A program made the translations under genes and the position numbers. From Sciurus carolinensis (Eukaryota; Chordata; Mammalia; Rodentia; Sciuridae): a stretch of 64,000 nt of DNA. The stretch is from positions 57,385,177 through 57,449,176 of the forward strand of contig NC_062214.1 of assembly GCF_902686445.1 (NCBI RefSeq), read 5' to 3'. This document shows positions 1 to 12,948 of this stretch, in pieces. The notes under the pieces were generated by a model that was given only the letters and a program-made list of their open reading frames with translations, was not told the origin of the DNA and searched no databases. Each line of letters begins with the position of its first letter. Within the stretch, counting starts at the first letter, position 1.

Positions 1-1159
1 TTATCTACATTACTGCTTTAATTTTCTATTGTTAATTTTATTCTTTATAGTTCCTATACAAATTCTGTCAATTTCATTACATTTTTTAAAAATTTACCTT
101 ACTATCTAAAAACTTTATGTAATTTTTGTTGTTGTTGTTGTTGTTGTTGTTGTTCTCTGAAGATTGTATCTCAACCAAATTCATCTCCAAACCCCAGCAT
201 AGAATTCATGGTTTTGGGCTTTATTGGGAGCATCATTAAAAGCAGGCTAAGACAACAATACTATCTTTCATTTTCTTGTAAATGATTTTAATAAATATAA
301 ATATTGTTAGTGAATGTGTCTAAACTTCATTTTTGTTCAGTATGTTTTCTTCATTGAGAAGAACCCTCCTTAGGTCTGGAGTTTTTAATCAACATCATAC
401 ATTTATTCCTTTTAATACTTTTTCTGTCAATCTAGGGTTACCCTGAATGTCCGTTCAAAAAACACCTGTTGATACCACCTAAGAATATCACCTGAACAGA
501 GACATACAGAGCCTCATGCACTATAATCTCATGCAGTTCTACTGAAGTAAGGCAGGATCATTTGAAGTCATCTGATCTTTTGCAAGAAAACCTATTTAAA
601 AGTTACAGCCCAGAGTTTCCCACTCCAGCCGCTCTGCTTGTCTGTGCTCTGACACACTCAGGGTAATGCACCCTTGCCTAGTTCCTTGCATACTGTCTGT
701 GCCCTACACACCAAAACGATGCAGAGTTAGGTGTGATAATGGAAGGAGGCTGATGGCGTGATGGAAGTGTGACTTCAGGGGTCCTATTTGTTGATGCACA
801 CATCAGGTATCTGATGTTGGAGTTCCCAGCAGAAATAGGCAGAAAACATGGTCCTCCTACTCATTGGTCTTGGGGCTATTTAAGTGGACTGGATAGAAGC
901 AGCAATTTTTGAACTAATCTGTTCTCTGGTACCATAGACAAGAGTAATTTCTCCCACATTTTGGAAAATTTCTGATTAATTGTCTTAACTACTGAGACTG
1001 TGAACTTTTTTCTCCCATATTGATTTTGAAGGAAAAGTAGAAGGAAGTAAACCCTGTGCCATAGTTACCATCTGAATACTGGATTTAAAATTTTCTTTTT
1101 TTCTCTCTTTGGGTGATCAAAATAGGACTAGAAATATCAACATTTTCAGGGAATGTGTT
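1..1159. other. unassigned AT-rich DNA with a (TTG)n tract
   Basis: The only clear structure is a (TTG)n microsatellite at about 127-154. No coding frame, RNA gene or recognisable transposon was seen in the rest. Confidence 0.5.
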
Positions 1160-1290
1160 AGGAAAACAAGTTCTCCAGCCCTACCTCAGACCTACTGAAT
1201 CAGAAACTCTGGGGCTGGAACCCAGAATTCTGTCTTTCAAAAAGCCCTACAGGTGATTCTGATATATGTTAAACTAGATAATCACTGTCT
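1160..1290 (+). mobile_element. MER5-like hAT-Charlie DNA transposon relic
   Basis: The phrases 'cagacctactgaatcagaa' and 'caggtgattctgat' in this order are the hallmark of the non-autonomous MER5 group, which is shared across placental mammals. Only part of the element remains and no terminal repeats could be defined. Family assignment is from memory of the consensus. Confidence 0.65.
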
Positions 1291-1453
1291 TTACGAATAA
1301 AGTAGTCAGTTTAATGTGAGAATGGAGTCTAAACTCGAAAACTATTCTACCATCCGAGCAATTGAGTCAAGAGCAAATTAAAACAAAAATAATGGGTGGT
1401 TTTACCATTCATTAATTCATTAAACTCATGTGTCCAGTCTGCTCTCAATGCTG

Positions 1454-1474
1454 AAAAAAAAAAAAAAAAAAAAA
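1454..1474. repeat. poly(A) run, 21 bp
   Basis: An uninterrupted run of 21 A. No retroposed body was recognised directly upstream, so it is reported only as a homopolymer. Confidence 0.9.
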
Positions 1475-4095
1475 CCACAGACTACCTTCCATTTTGGTGA
1501 TACGTCACGTAAGAAAACTTAAATTCACTCTGAGGAAATAGGAGAGAACTCTGAGAGAAGGAAATAATTGAGAAAGGAGATACTGGTTTAAAACACTCAA
1601 GGATTATGCAAGTTATGATAAAGTGAAAAGCATATGGGGTTACATGAAATTTCCAGGGAAACAAGAAAATTTGGTATCATGCCAACAGAGATTACGTTAA
1701 CAGGAGCAATAGACCCTAGAGTCAAAGAGAGTGGGATTGGAGTGTATCCAAAGTTAAGGGTGAGAGTCAAGACCTCCTGTCAGAGTGCAGAGAAGGAGCC
1801 AGGTGACAAGTTGTTCTGTCACAGTCAGAGTCCACCTCATGTGTTCCTGAAGTGATAATGGTGAGTTATTGGATGTAACATCTCACCAGAACCATCATGA
1901 AATCTGACTCCAGGTACTCTTGCCCAACTCTGAGCTCTCCAGGAGGTGGAATCTTCTCCAGGAGTAGAGAAATTGTGAAAATTTGCAGTGTGTCTGGGAA
2001 TTTGGCAGCAGGAATTGGAATCCTACATTTGATATATGGTGTCATTATACATTCTAACATATGAGATTTGGGATAAGGCTATTTTGGAGGTAAGGGTCTA
2101 CTATAGCTTAAAGTATAAATTAACTCTTCCTTTATGCCAAGTTTCTTGGGGCTTTGTGAACAATAAACTTGAACCTGTCTAGATGCATCAGGATTTTTAA
2201 AAATGAACTTCCTTAGCTGAAAAGTTACATGGCAATCGAAATGGCAGAAGATGCTGACTCTAGTGCCAAGGGGACAGTGAATATGAAAGAAGCTGGTTTC
2301 TACAATTTTGACATATGGGTTTTAAGGAATAGAGGGGAAGAAAACTTGATATCTGAGGTTTTGGACCAGAGAGAGTTTGCAGGTGTCTGTGGCTCTGGAG
2401 AACCAAATATAACAAGAAGCTCTGGGAGATATCAGGAGAGAATGAATCTATTTTGAATACCAGGCATTATTCTAGAAACATTCCCATCTGCCAGGCCATT
2501 TCATCTTCTCTCAACAAGGTCAGAGGCAAGGAATTAGCAACACCACACTCAAATGAGTAAAGGGATGTTCACAAAGATTTAGTGACTTAGCCCATACCTC
2601 CATAGCTAGGAGGTGGCAGAACCAGATTTAACACCAGGCCCTTAGGAGGCCAACAGCTTCTCTTGCTCAACCTCCTGACCTCCTTCAGCAGATCTTGTCT
2701 TCTCCTGCGAGCTCAGGGCTGCAAAGGGGCCCCTGAGTGTCTTTCTTGACATGGTTTAAGAGCCACAGCAGCAGCCTTTAGTACTTTCACAAAATACATC
2801 TGAATCAAGTTTCAGTGATTCAGTGAGACCAGATTTGCAGAGTTAAGAAACATTAAATCCTTCCTTCCTGGGATTCAGGAAAAAGAGAGGCCTTCTTGCT
2901 GCCAACCACAAAACAAAGTGGTTTCTCATTCTCCAAGGCTACATTTGGAAGCTCAAGCTTCCAACCTACAGGAAACACAGACAAGCAAAAGTTTCAAAGT
3001 TCTCACCACACAGAGAGAGCAAAACTCAGCAGTCATCCAGGGTCCAACTCACTCTGAATGGGCAAGTTTCCCAGGCCTTGGAGTGACATCTGGAATTGGA
3101 CACCAGGGCTCAGGTAAGGGGATCATCAGAGGAAGGGGCATTCATTCAATCATATGTTCATTCGTTCAACCAGTATTTACCTTGGCGGGTTAGTAAAGAA
3201 GAACTAAAAACAACCAAAGTTACCATTTGATGCCAAGTTCAGAAATTCCATAAACTGGGTGAGGGCTAATATTATAACACAGATGAGGTGTAACTTAGTC
3301 TGAGTAAAGGAAAAGTGGGGGAAGATGAAGGTCAGTCTATCTGGGTAGTTGGGCAGACTCAGAAGCTGGTAGGGTAGCCAAGGAGAATCAGGGTTACCGT
3401 GAAGACACACTAGTCAGAGGCAGGACAGGAACAGGATGAAGCCCTTAGGGGCTTGAGAAACAGAGGTAGAAAGAGGACTGGAATCTGAACTGGAGTTTGT
3501 ATCTTTCTCATCCAGGACCCACAGAATTCTCAGTAAATATGCAACTCAGATCTCATAGGTAAATGTGAGACCTCATGGAGAAGGTCAGTAGGGAGAGGGG
3601 GGAAAAGGGCAGAAAGTCAGGCAGTTTTAGCAGCTTTATAGACAATTTGGATTCTGAAAAGTGCATACTCATTATTCTGTTTCGCTGTGTATTGGAGACT
3701 CCCCATCCCACAGCATCCAACCAATACCCTAGAGTTTTGTGAAATCCAGTCTAACTCATATTAGGGATACAAAATATTAGTGGGTTTACATCGCACAGGT
3801 AAGCCCTGTTGAAGTCAGTCTCCCAACGTGACCGGAACTGCAACACTGCACACTGTGGCCAGTTTTCTTTTGAAAAGTTAAGGTAAATAAATAAATATAA
3901 GCTCTGTCTACTTTCTGAAGTGACTAAACATATAGATTTTAACCCAAACCCAACCTTGAAGATTTCTTTCTAAAATGCGTCAGGTCAGAGAGAATTACTT
4001 TTTCTTATCTTAGTTTGGGAAATTAGGAGCAGTTTAAAATCTAGCCATGATTTGGGAAGTACAAAACACAGAGCCCTGGACTTAATGCCAGTAAG
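1475..4095. other. unassigned DNA with a weak MIR-like stretch
   Basis: No gene was recognised; the short open frames are isolated and unlike any protein I know. About 2490-2640 resembles the conserved core of a minus-strand MIR ('gctaggaggtggcagaacca', then 'gattta'), but weakly. Confidence 0.35.
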
Positions 4096-4099
4096 TGAA

Positions 4100-4560
4100 T
4101 ATGAGGGAGATGTGGATGGGCTTAGGTAGTCAGGGCAAGATGGTCAGTGAGGAGGCCAGGGGCAGGTCCAGAACAAAGGAGCATGGAGAGGGTCTTCTGA
4201 GGAGGTCAACTTCCTGCTTGACAAAAGTGCTTGTGTGGACACAAGTGGAGGACCCAATCAATAGAAATTTCTGCTCCTAAGCTGGGAATCCAATAGAAAA
4301 GCTAAAACAGAGGAGTGGACAGAGGGGCCACCAATCAGTAATAGTGAGGAGCATTTGGACAGGGGAGGAGATAAGGAAAGAAGGAAATTCCAGAGACCAT
4401 AAAAAGAATAGGCCAAAGTCCCCCTCTGATTCCCAGCTCTGGGACCCTTCTCTTCAGAGAAGTCTATCTCTGTATTTCTATCTCTTTTCAATAAATATAC
4501 TTCTTGCTTGATATCTCTGTGTCCTGTTCTTCAATTATTTGCTGGGCAGAGATAATGAAC
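4100..4560 (+). mobile_element. possible old solo LTR (ERV-like)
   Basis: The layout fits an LTR read on the plus strand: a U3-like stretch with 'ccaatcag' near 4330, an A/T-rich TATA-like site near 4398, a C/T-rich stretch with a polyadenylation signal AATAAA at 4490-4495, and a T-rich U5-like tail ending near 'gggcagagat'. Neither edge nor target duplication could be fixed. A promoter-bearing unique sequence or a pseudogene 3' end are alternatives. Confidence 0.4.
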
Positions 4561-4569
4561 ACAGCATCC

Positions 4570-5865
4570 CTAGACAGTAACAAATACAAGTAAGTGTTCC
4601 TTTGGATTGAACTGATTGGAATGGGGTGGGGTTGCATCTGCTGTGAGTTGAGCTGTGTGTTCAGATGGAAAGACCATGAGTCCAGGGCTCAGGAAGATCC
4701 GAGGCAGTGTCTCTGACCCATCCATCATTCAATATCCACAGAAGGGTCTCACCCATGCTGGGTACCTACTATTTAAGTCTCCTGCCCTTATATTCCTCAG
4801 TTCCTTTGGTTTTCCTTCCCTCTTTTTCTCTTCAAGGAGGATTGCTCTCAGATTCACCCATTAATGTTTATCTGTCATAGATTTCTTCCCCAACTACTCC
4901 CAGCTGGTCTTTTCCATCTCATAGCACGTTCTCAAGAAATTGTAACAAACTGAGTTCGGAACAGTCAGGCTTCAGGCTCAGTGGGAATCCTGAGTCTTAC
5001 AATACACGGTTCCTCCAGAAGCCAATTTGTCCGGCACACACTTACAGACAATGAAACATGACAAGATGATGCCTCACACAATATCTTCCACTTTTCTTCC
5101 TCTTCTCTGTCGCCCTCCCAAACCACCTGGGGACTGACCATCAGGCACCTTCCTTGCAGACCTGTGTATGAGCTTTCTTGGTCCCTCGCTCTCTCCCTGG
5201 GTTCCCAGAACAGTAAGGACTCCAAGTAGCAGCGAAATTGACCAGCACAGCAACGAGGCTCTGGCTCATCACTGGGTACCCAAATCAGAGGCTGCATTCT
5301 GTCTCCAGGCTCACAGCACAGTTAGGAGAACACAGATTGCTGAGTCACCTTCTAAATTGTTTCAGATGAGTTTTTCTCTCCTGTTAATGTACCACGGCAG
5401 GAGGAGGGGATCAGGGGAAGAGTGTTAAGCAAAAGCGGCCAAGATTGGGAGGAGAGGGCTCAAGGGAGCTGGAGGGAGAGAGAGGGTAAAGGGATAGGAT
5501 TTAGACGCCTGCTTGGTTACGGCAATCAATTTCAGCCGTAATAATAAAATAACACAGAAGGAAAAAAGCAGACATGACAGAAGTGATGAGATGGAAATGA
5601 ATCCTCATTACTTTGCTGATGAGAGGGCCACAGCTGCTGCACTGCCTTGTTGCGCGGTAAGGGGCATCTCCTCCCACAGTTTATCGTTTGGGTCTGGGCA
5701 GAGAAGGGGAGAAGAGAGAAACATGCACAATGATATTTAGCTGCAGAATGGTGAAAACTCAGCCAAGCAGCGGTGATAGGGAATCGCAGAAGCACTCAAG
5801 GGTCACTCCAGATTCTCACCTGGAGCTGTAGGGAAGAGCACACTGACCCACTCCAGCAAGTCTTT
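4570..5865. other. unassigned DNA, comparatively G+C-rich
   Basis: No repeat or gene was recognised. The stretch is less AT-rich than its surroundings and has overlapping open frames of about 75-110 codons on both strands at 4965-5795, none with family motifs. Confidence 0.35.
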
Positions 5866-5869
5866 TGAA

Positions 5870-6410
5870 CCCTTGAAGCTTTATTCGGTTTCCAGCTGCC
5901 TAGCAACACTGCATATGATTTCCACAAACGTGTGGCAGGGGTGGTTCAGGCAATGGAAGCTAACAGTGAACATGCTACAACATCACGCTGTCGGGAGCTG
6001 GTGGTGATGCAAGAGCCATAGCACATTGTCACAGTCCACCTAGAAGACTCCTCGAAGTCTCGCAGTCCATATTCCTCAGCAGGGTTTTAGGCAAAGATGG
6101 ATTTTGCCTTTTGCACCTGGCACTCCAGTTTGGAATGATAAACCTCATTAACTGCTCCCAACTGGTTGCATTTACTTCCTTAAGCTCTGCCAGTTCTAGC
6201 TTTATCCTACTGTCAACCATTCCTAGATTATGCATGTACTTCCTGAATGCACGCTTTCCCATGTCCCTGTTCATTCTGCCCTTTCTTCTAGCTTTCATGG
6301 TCTGATTGTCATTCTTAGAAGAGGTTCAGTGGTTAGAATGGCTTCTCCCTGTGAAAATCTTCTTCACAGCTTATCTCTATTGTTTTATTCACTTCATGAC
6401 TTTATATTGT
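5870..6410 (-). pseudogene. candidate processed pseudogene of an unidentified gene
   Basis: On the minus strand an ATG-started frame of 89 codons (6298-6029) is rich in Lys/Arg at its start and contains 'FRKYMHNLGMVDSRIKLELA', followed by 'LKEVNATSWEQL'; it reads like a basic, helical protein. After about codon 50 the coherent reading seems to pass to another frame ('HSKLECQVQKAKSIFA', then 'EEYGLRDFEESSR'), and a short reading upstream ('ILTTEPLLRMTIRP') lies in a third frame, so at least two frameshifts would be needed. An AATAAA signal lies downstream at 5885-5880. No introns are evident. I do not recognise the parent gene. A chance open frame remains possible. Confidence 0.4.
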
Positions 6411-7139
6411 GAACCATAGTTATTGGTACAGGTATCTCTTTTTGCACCATGAGACTTTATAGGCATAAGCATTTTGGTCTGGTGTGATAGCTCACAAAGA
6501 GCTATCCATGCGGTAGGTGCTCAACAGCTTATTTGTGTACGTGTATGGCATGTGTTTAATGAGTGGAATGAAAACAGGAAAGAGAAAGGTTAATGAGTTT
6601 TACCTGTATCCAGTTGCAAGAATTTTTTTCCATGCAATTCCCCAACCCTTCTTGGATCCTTGGAATGTCAGCTGTTGTTGATTCTAGACCTGATGACAGA
6701 CTCGGCCTGAGGCCTTTCCAGTTCCAGTCCCTGCTTCCTTCCATGATCTCCTGGATGAAGCATGTGCTGGCAGAGACCACAAGTATCCTGACATCATATC
6801 TTAAATTGGATCATATTTTCTCTTTGCATGTATATTTCCACAGTCTGTCAGAGTATAAGAGGCCTACTTTCTGAATGACCTAGACCATTCAGAAGCATTC
6901 TTATGTCATATAGGTTTTCTAGATTTTCTCCCCTCCAATCACCATTTCTTCTACCTTTTACAGAGTCACTTTCTATGTGAATCTGATAAAATCTGTTTCT
7001 CCAATGCCACCCTAACATTTCAGGATATGTGATGCAGAATGCATATCCAACAGTTGTTGAGATTTCTCAGAATGGAGATGTGAGAATGACAAATCCATCT
7101 TAGGAGAAGCTGGACTAGTAAAGAGTCAAGGGAGCTATT
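6411..7139. other. unassigned DNA
   Basis: No gene, RNA or repeat recognised; short open frames on both strands overlap one another and carry no motif. Confidence 0.4.
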
Positions 7140-7510
7140 ATGTAATGAAAATTCATACGTTAAAATTCCTCAAAATCCAAGTGTAAAATCCCAACCTCCC
7201 CAATTCAATGGTGTTAAATGTAGGGCCTTTGGAATATAATTAGGTTCTAGGGTCAAACACTCATGAATGGGCATTAGATTTTCCTAAGAAGAAACACCAG
7301 AAAGCTTGCTTCTGAAGAACTTGTTTACCTGTATCCATAAAAGGACACAACAAGAAAGAGGGCATAAACAAACCAGAAAGAGCCTTTACCAGAACCCAGT
7401 CATGTTGGCATCATTACCCTAGACTTCCCAGCCTCCAAAACTACAGAAATAAGTGTTGTTTGCTTAAGCCACTTACGCCATTTTTGTTAAAGCAGCTTGG
7501 ACTAAGATAA
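7140..7510 (+). mobile_element. MaLR/MLT-MST-like solo LTR
   Basis: The order of phrases is that of an old mammalian MaLR-type LTR: 'gtagggcctttgg', 'tcatgaatgggcattag', 'cttcccagcctccaaaacta', 'agaaataagtgttg', and the end 'agcttggactaagataa'. Exact edges and subfamily are uncertain. Confidence 0.6.
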
Positions 7511-7884
7511 CCCACTTGTCTGTATGCATTGAAGCACTTCCAAGATGTCTTTCTGGATGTATAAGTCATGTCCACTACCAGGAGTTTTGTTTTCAATTGG
7601 TGCAAAAATAAGAAAGTAAATAGCATTGAATCATACCCAGAAAATTCCTATCCTTTCCATTGCCTTTAATTGTGTGATTAGAACATGAAGAAAGACTCTG
7701 TTTGGTGCTAGCCTTTAATCACCCTTGGAAATTTAGCAAAAGAGAGTAAGCCTGAGATCTGCAGGCTTCAAAGTGAGATCTGGCAAGAATTTAGTAATAA
7801 TGACTTATTTTCATAGTATTAGTTTATTTATATGGTTGCCTTTGGTTTTCAGAGTGTACTTTTAGATTTCCACTAATGCATTAA

Positions 7885-8095
7885 CAATTACAATAGCTAA
7901 CACTTCTTGAAAGTTGATCTTGTACAAGGTACCGATGTATTCACCATGTTTTGATCTAATCTCCATGACAACCCTATTAGTCAAGTGCTACTGCTATTCC
8001 TTTTACAGATGAGAAAACTGAGGCAAAGAGAGGTAAGGTACGTTAACTGAGATCACAGAGCTAATAAGTGGTGGAGATGGAATTTGAATCTTCTG
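7885..8095 (-). mobile_element. MIR SINE
   Basis: The MIR core reads in reverse complement: 'ttacagatgagaaaactgag' followed by an 'agagaggtaag' stretch, then 'cacagagctaataagtgg' and 'gatggaatttgaa'. MIRs are ancient tRNA-derived SINEs present in all mammals. Confidence 0.85.
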
Positions 8096-8156
8096 TGTGC
8101 TCTTAAATCCTATTCTATTTACTGTTAGTGTTAATGATATAAAATGTCTGTTGGGA

Positions 8157-8211
8157 ACAGAAAGAAAGAGAGAAAGAACAAAAGAGAGAAAGAACAAAAG
8201 AGAAAGAACAA

Positions 8212-8255
<44 letters not shown>

Positions 8256-8298
8256 AAAGAAAGAAAGAGAAAGGAAGAAACAGAGAGAGAGAGAAAAG
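8157..8298. repeat. (GAAA)n / GA-rich microsatellite
   Basis: About 140 bp of polypurine, mainly GAAA units interrupted by 'gaacaaaa'. The lysine/arginine/glutamate-rich open frame across it is a by-product of the repeat. Confidence 0.95.
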
Positions 8299-8299
8299 T

Positions 8300-10740
8300 A
8301 GGCTAATTTAAAATTAAATTATAACAACAACAAAAATTCCTTAACATTAATATCTGAGTGTTGAGAAACACAGAATTAAAGTTATTATGGTCTGTTTGGT
8401 GCCTCTTCTCCGCTATGTAACTATTCAAATAAGGGAGGAGATGGAGCTGGGATTGGGTGACCAGTTGTACAGACCACTGTTGCAAGTGGTCTGAACTAGA
8501 TGGACTTTCTGGGCCCTCTTTGAGGTAGTAGAAGTTTAAGGGCTTTGAAGTAAACCAGATTTAGCCATAAATTATAATTTTTCTTCCACGGGTTTGTATG
8601 CTTTCTGGTTTTTTCTTGATTTTTATTTTCTAATCTGAAGGCACGAAAAACATTATACATTTAAATGTTGTTGTGCTGGAATGGGGTGATAGATACAAAA
8701 CCACTAGTGGAGGGCTTGGACTATACTAGATTTCTAACAAAGATTTGTTTCTTCTAACACCATGATTTTTTATTGTGACAGATGGCAAGATGTGTTCAGA
8801 GATACCAGTATGGCTGGATCCGCAGTGCCAGAAATATTTCTTAGCTGGAAATTTAAATATGTGTGAATATGTTATTCACAGTCTTAAATTTCTAATAAAG
8901 CTCTAGATTCTACCCAACCCCACTCCATTTCCCTTGGTAAACTCCAAATGCATTTGGCAGGGGAATTTTGGTGGAAGCTTACATATTAAAGACATACACA
9001 AGACATATTTCTTCCAGGAGATCACTAGCAAAATGAACTTGCCCACCTACCAAGCAGAGAACCATGCCAAGATTTAAAGATCACTAATGACAAAATGTGA
9101 AAATATTTTCTGTCACGACCTCGTGACCTTTAGAATTTCCTTTTTATTCTCTTTTCCCTTTTAAAAAAAAACACAGTTCTTGAGAATTGTCTTATGTCAT
9201 TTTAGCAATACTAAACAATATAAAAATAGTACTTCATTGATGGGAAAATAGATATAGTCTCCATTCTTCAGGAACTTGGTTAAGTTAGGGAGATGGAAAA
9301 GTGAACACAGAATGAGCTAATTCAATGGAAAAAAATAGGGTCTTATTGTTCAATGACTCTCACTATGTGTGGTACATAGGAGAAACTCAGTATTTGCTGA
9401 ATGAATCAATGAATGAATCCTGAGATCAGAAATTTGCTTCTTACTGGGGTGGCAATGTTTACTTTATTCCCCTGATCTCTCTTTTGTACCTCCTAGGTTT
9501 CTTTTACCGAAGTTCTTCTCCATATTGACAGCTTTATCTTCTCCAAGGTATCAAAGCTCCCTTCAGAGGGAATGAGTTTTGATATCTGTGTGTTTCAGAA
9601 CTTGGCACAGGGGTAGGCACTTAATAAATGTTTGTTTCGTTCATTTCATTCAGTCTCATTTCCTGAGATGATTTTTTTCCAAATCCTGGTACATCATCAT
9701 GCATTAGAAACATGGGTGGGAACTCCCTGGTGCTCATAGAACCTACAAATATGATGATTTATCCAGCCTAGGTATGAGATAAAAATGATTGAGGTCATTT
9801 TAATAAAACTTCAATTTTATCCCCTGGTTATTTTGCAACCAGCTCTATATGGTTACATTATCCTTTATCAGTTTATAAATCAGTTTCAGTAAGTTCATAA
9901 ATTTTATATTATATGTCACAAGAATTTGGCCCTAACTTGAAAACACTGGCTGTATTGATTAAAATCTAGGCCAGGACTCCTCCCCAGGCCAAGTCTGAAT
10001 CTGTCTTTCTCCTAATAATGGTCTTAGTTTGTGTATTTTTTTTTTTTATTTAAACAATGTTTCCTATGAATAGGTCATGGATTTACACCTAACTGAATTT
10101 ATACCTGAGGAGTAAAAAGTGATATTCTGATCTCATCGTCTGGTAGAAATAATCCAAAGAGGGAGGAGGATGGGAAGAGATGAAAGCCAACTAAAAGAAA
10201 CTAACCTCAACTCTGTATGTTTTCCTGCTAGGGGCTTTACATATGTTGAAGCTTAATATCCCCATACAACACCACAAGGTCTGTGTTACTAACCTCTTTC
10301 ACATTTGAGGAAACTGTTTCAAAAGACATTTGGACTAGCCCAAGGTTATGCAGAAATCATCATGTTCAGTACTTATAACTACTGCAAAGTTCTTAGAGCT
10401 AAGTGAGGCAGTGAAGACAGGCAGGCCAGGGGAAAATCAAATCTACATAGGTATCTCTGTAGAAAATGGATTATAAAGGGAACATCTTCCATGACAATTC
10501 ATAGAAATAATTCTCATTATTTGAAGACTCCATTGAGCACATCAGTCTTCATCAGTACACTATGATGAGATCAGAGAATCTGAGGATGGTCTGAAATGAA
10601 GAAGTCAAGCCAGACTATAGTGTTTAGGAAGTAAGCATTTGGAAGTAGCTATTTTATTGCTGTTTTCCTTGGTAACTTTGGTAAGAAATACATAAAAATT
10701 AACTGAAACGGCAAGGATGAATTAACTTTTATAACACACA
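8300..10740. other. unassigned DNA with weak MIR/L2 3' ends
   Basis: No gene recognised. About 9588-9655 carries a MIR/L2-type 3' end on the plus strand ('cttggcacaggggtaggcac', 'ttaataaatgttt'), and 10240-10370 is faintly MIR-like on the minus strand. The rest shows nothing I can name. Confidence 0.4.
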
Positions 10741-10744
10741 CACA

Positions 10745-10925
10745 CATAGACTTTTAATACTTCAATGCTTCCTGTTGTCTTTAGGAATAAGCACAAACTC
10801 CTCTTCATAGCATAGAAGGCTTTTTCACCTTCTATTCCCAATTCCCCTTCAGGTCTTACTTCCCTGCAGTGTCTGTTCATGATCTATGCTCTGCCTTGCT
10901 GAATAGCTGGACTTGCAGGTCATTC
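10745..10925 (+). mobile_element. L2-like LINE 3' fragment
   Basis: The text runs in the order of the L2 3' region: 'caatgcttcctgttgtcttt', 'aggaataagcacaaactcct', then a C/T-rich stretch with 'ttcaggtcttacttccctg'. Divergent and without clear edges. Confidence 0.5.
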
Positions 10926-11499
10926 AAGTCTCTTTCTTTCTTTAATCAAATTATTGAGGTATAACTTGCATGCAGTAAAGTAGATATTTAAAATGTATAA
11001 TTTGATAAGTTTGACATAAGTACATCCCTATGAAACTACACAGACAGTGAACATACCAATTACCCTGAAAAGTTTTCTCCTGCTCTTGTTATTCCCTCCT
11101 GCTCAACCTTCCCTTGCACAGAGAAACCACCTCTCTGCTCCTTGTCACTGTAGATTAGCTTAAATTTTCCAGAGTTTCATATAAATGGAAGCATTCAATT
11201 TGCATTTCTTTGTCTGGCTTAGTTCACTCCTTGTAATTATTTTTTAATTTATCCATGCAATTTTATATATGAGCATTTCATTCCTTCTTGATTTCCAATT
11301 ATTTGATTATATGAGCATATCACTATCTGTTAATCTATTCTCCAGTAGTGTCCAGTTTGGGGATATTATAGATGAAACTGCTTGGACATTGGATATTGGT
11401 TTCTAAATCTTTGGACAGTTGTTTCACTTCTCTTGGTTAAATACTTAGGAGTGCAGTGGCAGGATAATACGGAAGATGCATGTAAATTTATGTTAAAAA

Positions 11500-11785
11500 A
11501 TATTTTTAACTGAAACAACAGGAATGTAGTATCCCATGTTTCTGGAGGCTGGTTCTGATAATCAAGCTGTCAGGATAATTGATTTCTTCTGAGAACTGTG
11601 AAAAAGGTTTATTCAATGCCTCTCTCCTAGCTGCTAGTGGTTTGTAATCATCTTTGGCATAACTCAGTTCATGGAGGGATCACCCTTACCTTCCCTATGT
11701 CTTCACATTCTCCTTGTTTGTATGTGTGTCTTTTTCACAAGGGAAACAGTCTTATTGGATTAAGTGACCACACTCCAGCATTTAC
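11500..11785 (-). mobile_element. MaLR-like LTR inside L1M
   Basis: Phrases such as 'gtttctggaggctgg', 'tgcctctctcctagctgcta' and 'cagtcttattggattaagtg' match an old minus-oriented MaLR-type LTR. L1M sequence resumes after it ('ttatatgttcaactttttaa'). Edges approximate. Confidence 0.5.
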
Positions 11786-11901
11786 CCGTTATATGTTCAA
11801 CTTTTTAAGAAACTGTCAAGTGATTTCCAAATTACATTCTCATCAACAATGTGAGACTTCCCGTTCCTCACACCCTTACCAACTCAATACTTGATATAGT
11901 T

Positions 11902-12035
11902 AATTTTTTAATTTATTCTAGTTATACATGACAGCAGAATGAATTTCAACTCATTGCACACAAATGGAGCACGATTTTTCTTTCTCAGACTATACAAATG
12001 CACAGTCACACCATTCATGCAATTTCTTCAACAAA
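11902..12035 (-). mobile_element. 5'-truncated L1 3' end with target duplication
   Basis: The element begins as T-rich sequence (poly(A) of a minus-strand copy) followed by 'agttatacatgacagcagaa' and 'cacaaatggagcacga', a 3' UTR type also seen at 12949, 14381 and 41861. It is flanked by 'tgatatagtt' (11892-11901) and 'tgatgtagtt' (12036-12045), one mismatch in ten. Confidence 0.75.
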
Positions 12036-12374
12036 TGATGTAGTTTTTTTAAATTTAGTTCTTCTAATAGTGTATTTATATTACTTTTGGATTGCATTTG
12101 CATTTACCTAATGATTAATTATATTAATCATTTTTTTATGTATTTACTTGCCATCTCTCTCTTTTAGGTATCTTTTCAAATATTTGGTTCATTTATTTAC
12201 TATGTTATTTTTATTATTAATTGTAGGAACTGTTATATACTCAAAATGTAATTCTGTTCTCAGATATATCATTGGAAAATGTTTTTCTCATTCTATATCT
12301 TAATCACTTTATTAACAGTGGTGGCTTGTGATGAAGAGAAACTTCAATTTTTATGAAGTCCAATTACTGCTTTT

Positions 12375-12765
12375 CTTAGACAGTTTGGGATGCTGTAATA
12401 AAATACCACGGATTCTCTTTTGCAACTTTATTTTCTCGCAGATCTGGAGATTGAAAGCCCAAGATCAAGGTGCCAGCAGGTTTGGCATCTTCTGAGGGCT
12501 GTCCTGGTGAGTATATGTTCTCCCATGTGCCCACATGGACTGTCCTTCATCAGCTTGTTTGTTTGGGGGAGAAAGCATTAAGTGATCTCTGATGTCCCTT
12601 CTTGTAGGGTACACTAATTTTATTGAACCAGGACTTCATCCTTATAATCTCACTTAACCTTAGTTAATTCCTCATAAGGAGGTTTCATCTTCCAATACAG
12701 CCATACTGGGAGTTTAAGGTTCAACACATGAATTTTGGAGAAACACAAGATTTCAGTTCATAATG
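12375..12765 (-). mobile_element. MaLR-like LTR inside L1M
   Basis: Minus-oriented LTR phrases: 'gggatgctgtaataaaatac', 'agcccaagatcaaggtgcca', 'aggaggtttcatcttccaat' and 'cacatgaattttggagaaac'. L1M ORF2 text before ('atgaagtccaattactgctt') and after ('gggttgacttttggtgta') fits one interrupted source. Confidence 0.6.
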
Positions 12766-12879
12766 CCAATTTTTTTAATTGTATGGGTTGACTTTTGGTG
12801 TATTTTGAAGAAACATTGCCTCACCCAGGGTACAAAGATTTCTTCTTTCTTTGTTTTAGGTTTTGCATTTAGGTCAATG

Positions 12880-12881
<2 letters not shown>

Positions 12882-12930
<49 letters not shown>
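12882..12930. repeat. (TC)n microsatellite
   Basis: A pure TC dinucleotide array of about 24 units. Confidence 0.97.
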
Positions 12931-12932
<2 letters not shown>

Positions 12933-12948
12933 GGAAAGTTTGTTCTAT

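Noticed and set aside
8097..8306. Lys/Arg/Glu-rich open frame
   Set aside because: It is the translation of the GAAA microsatellite.
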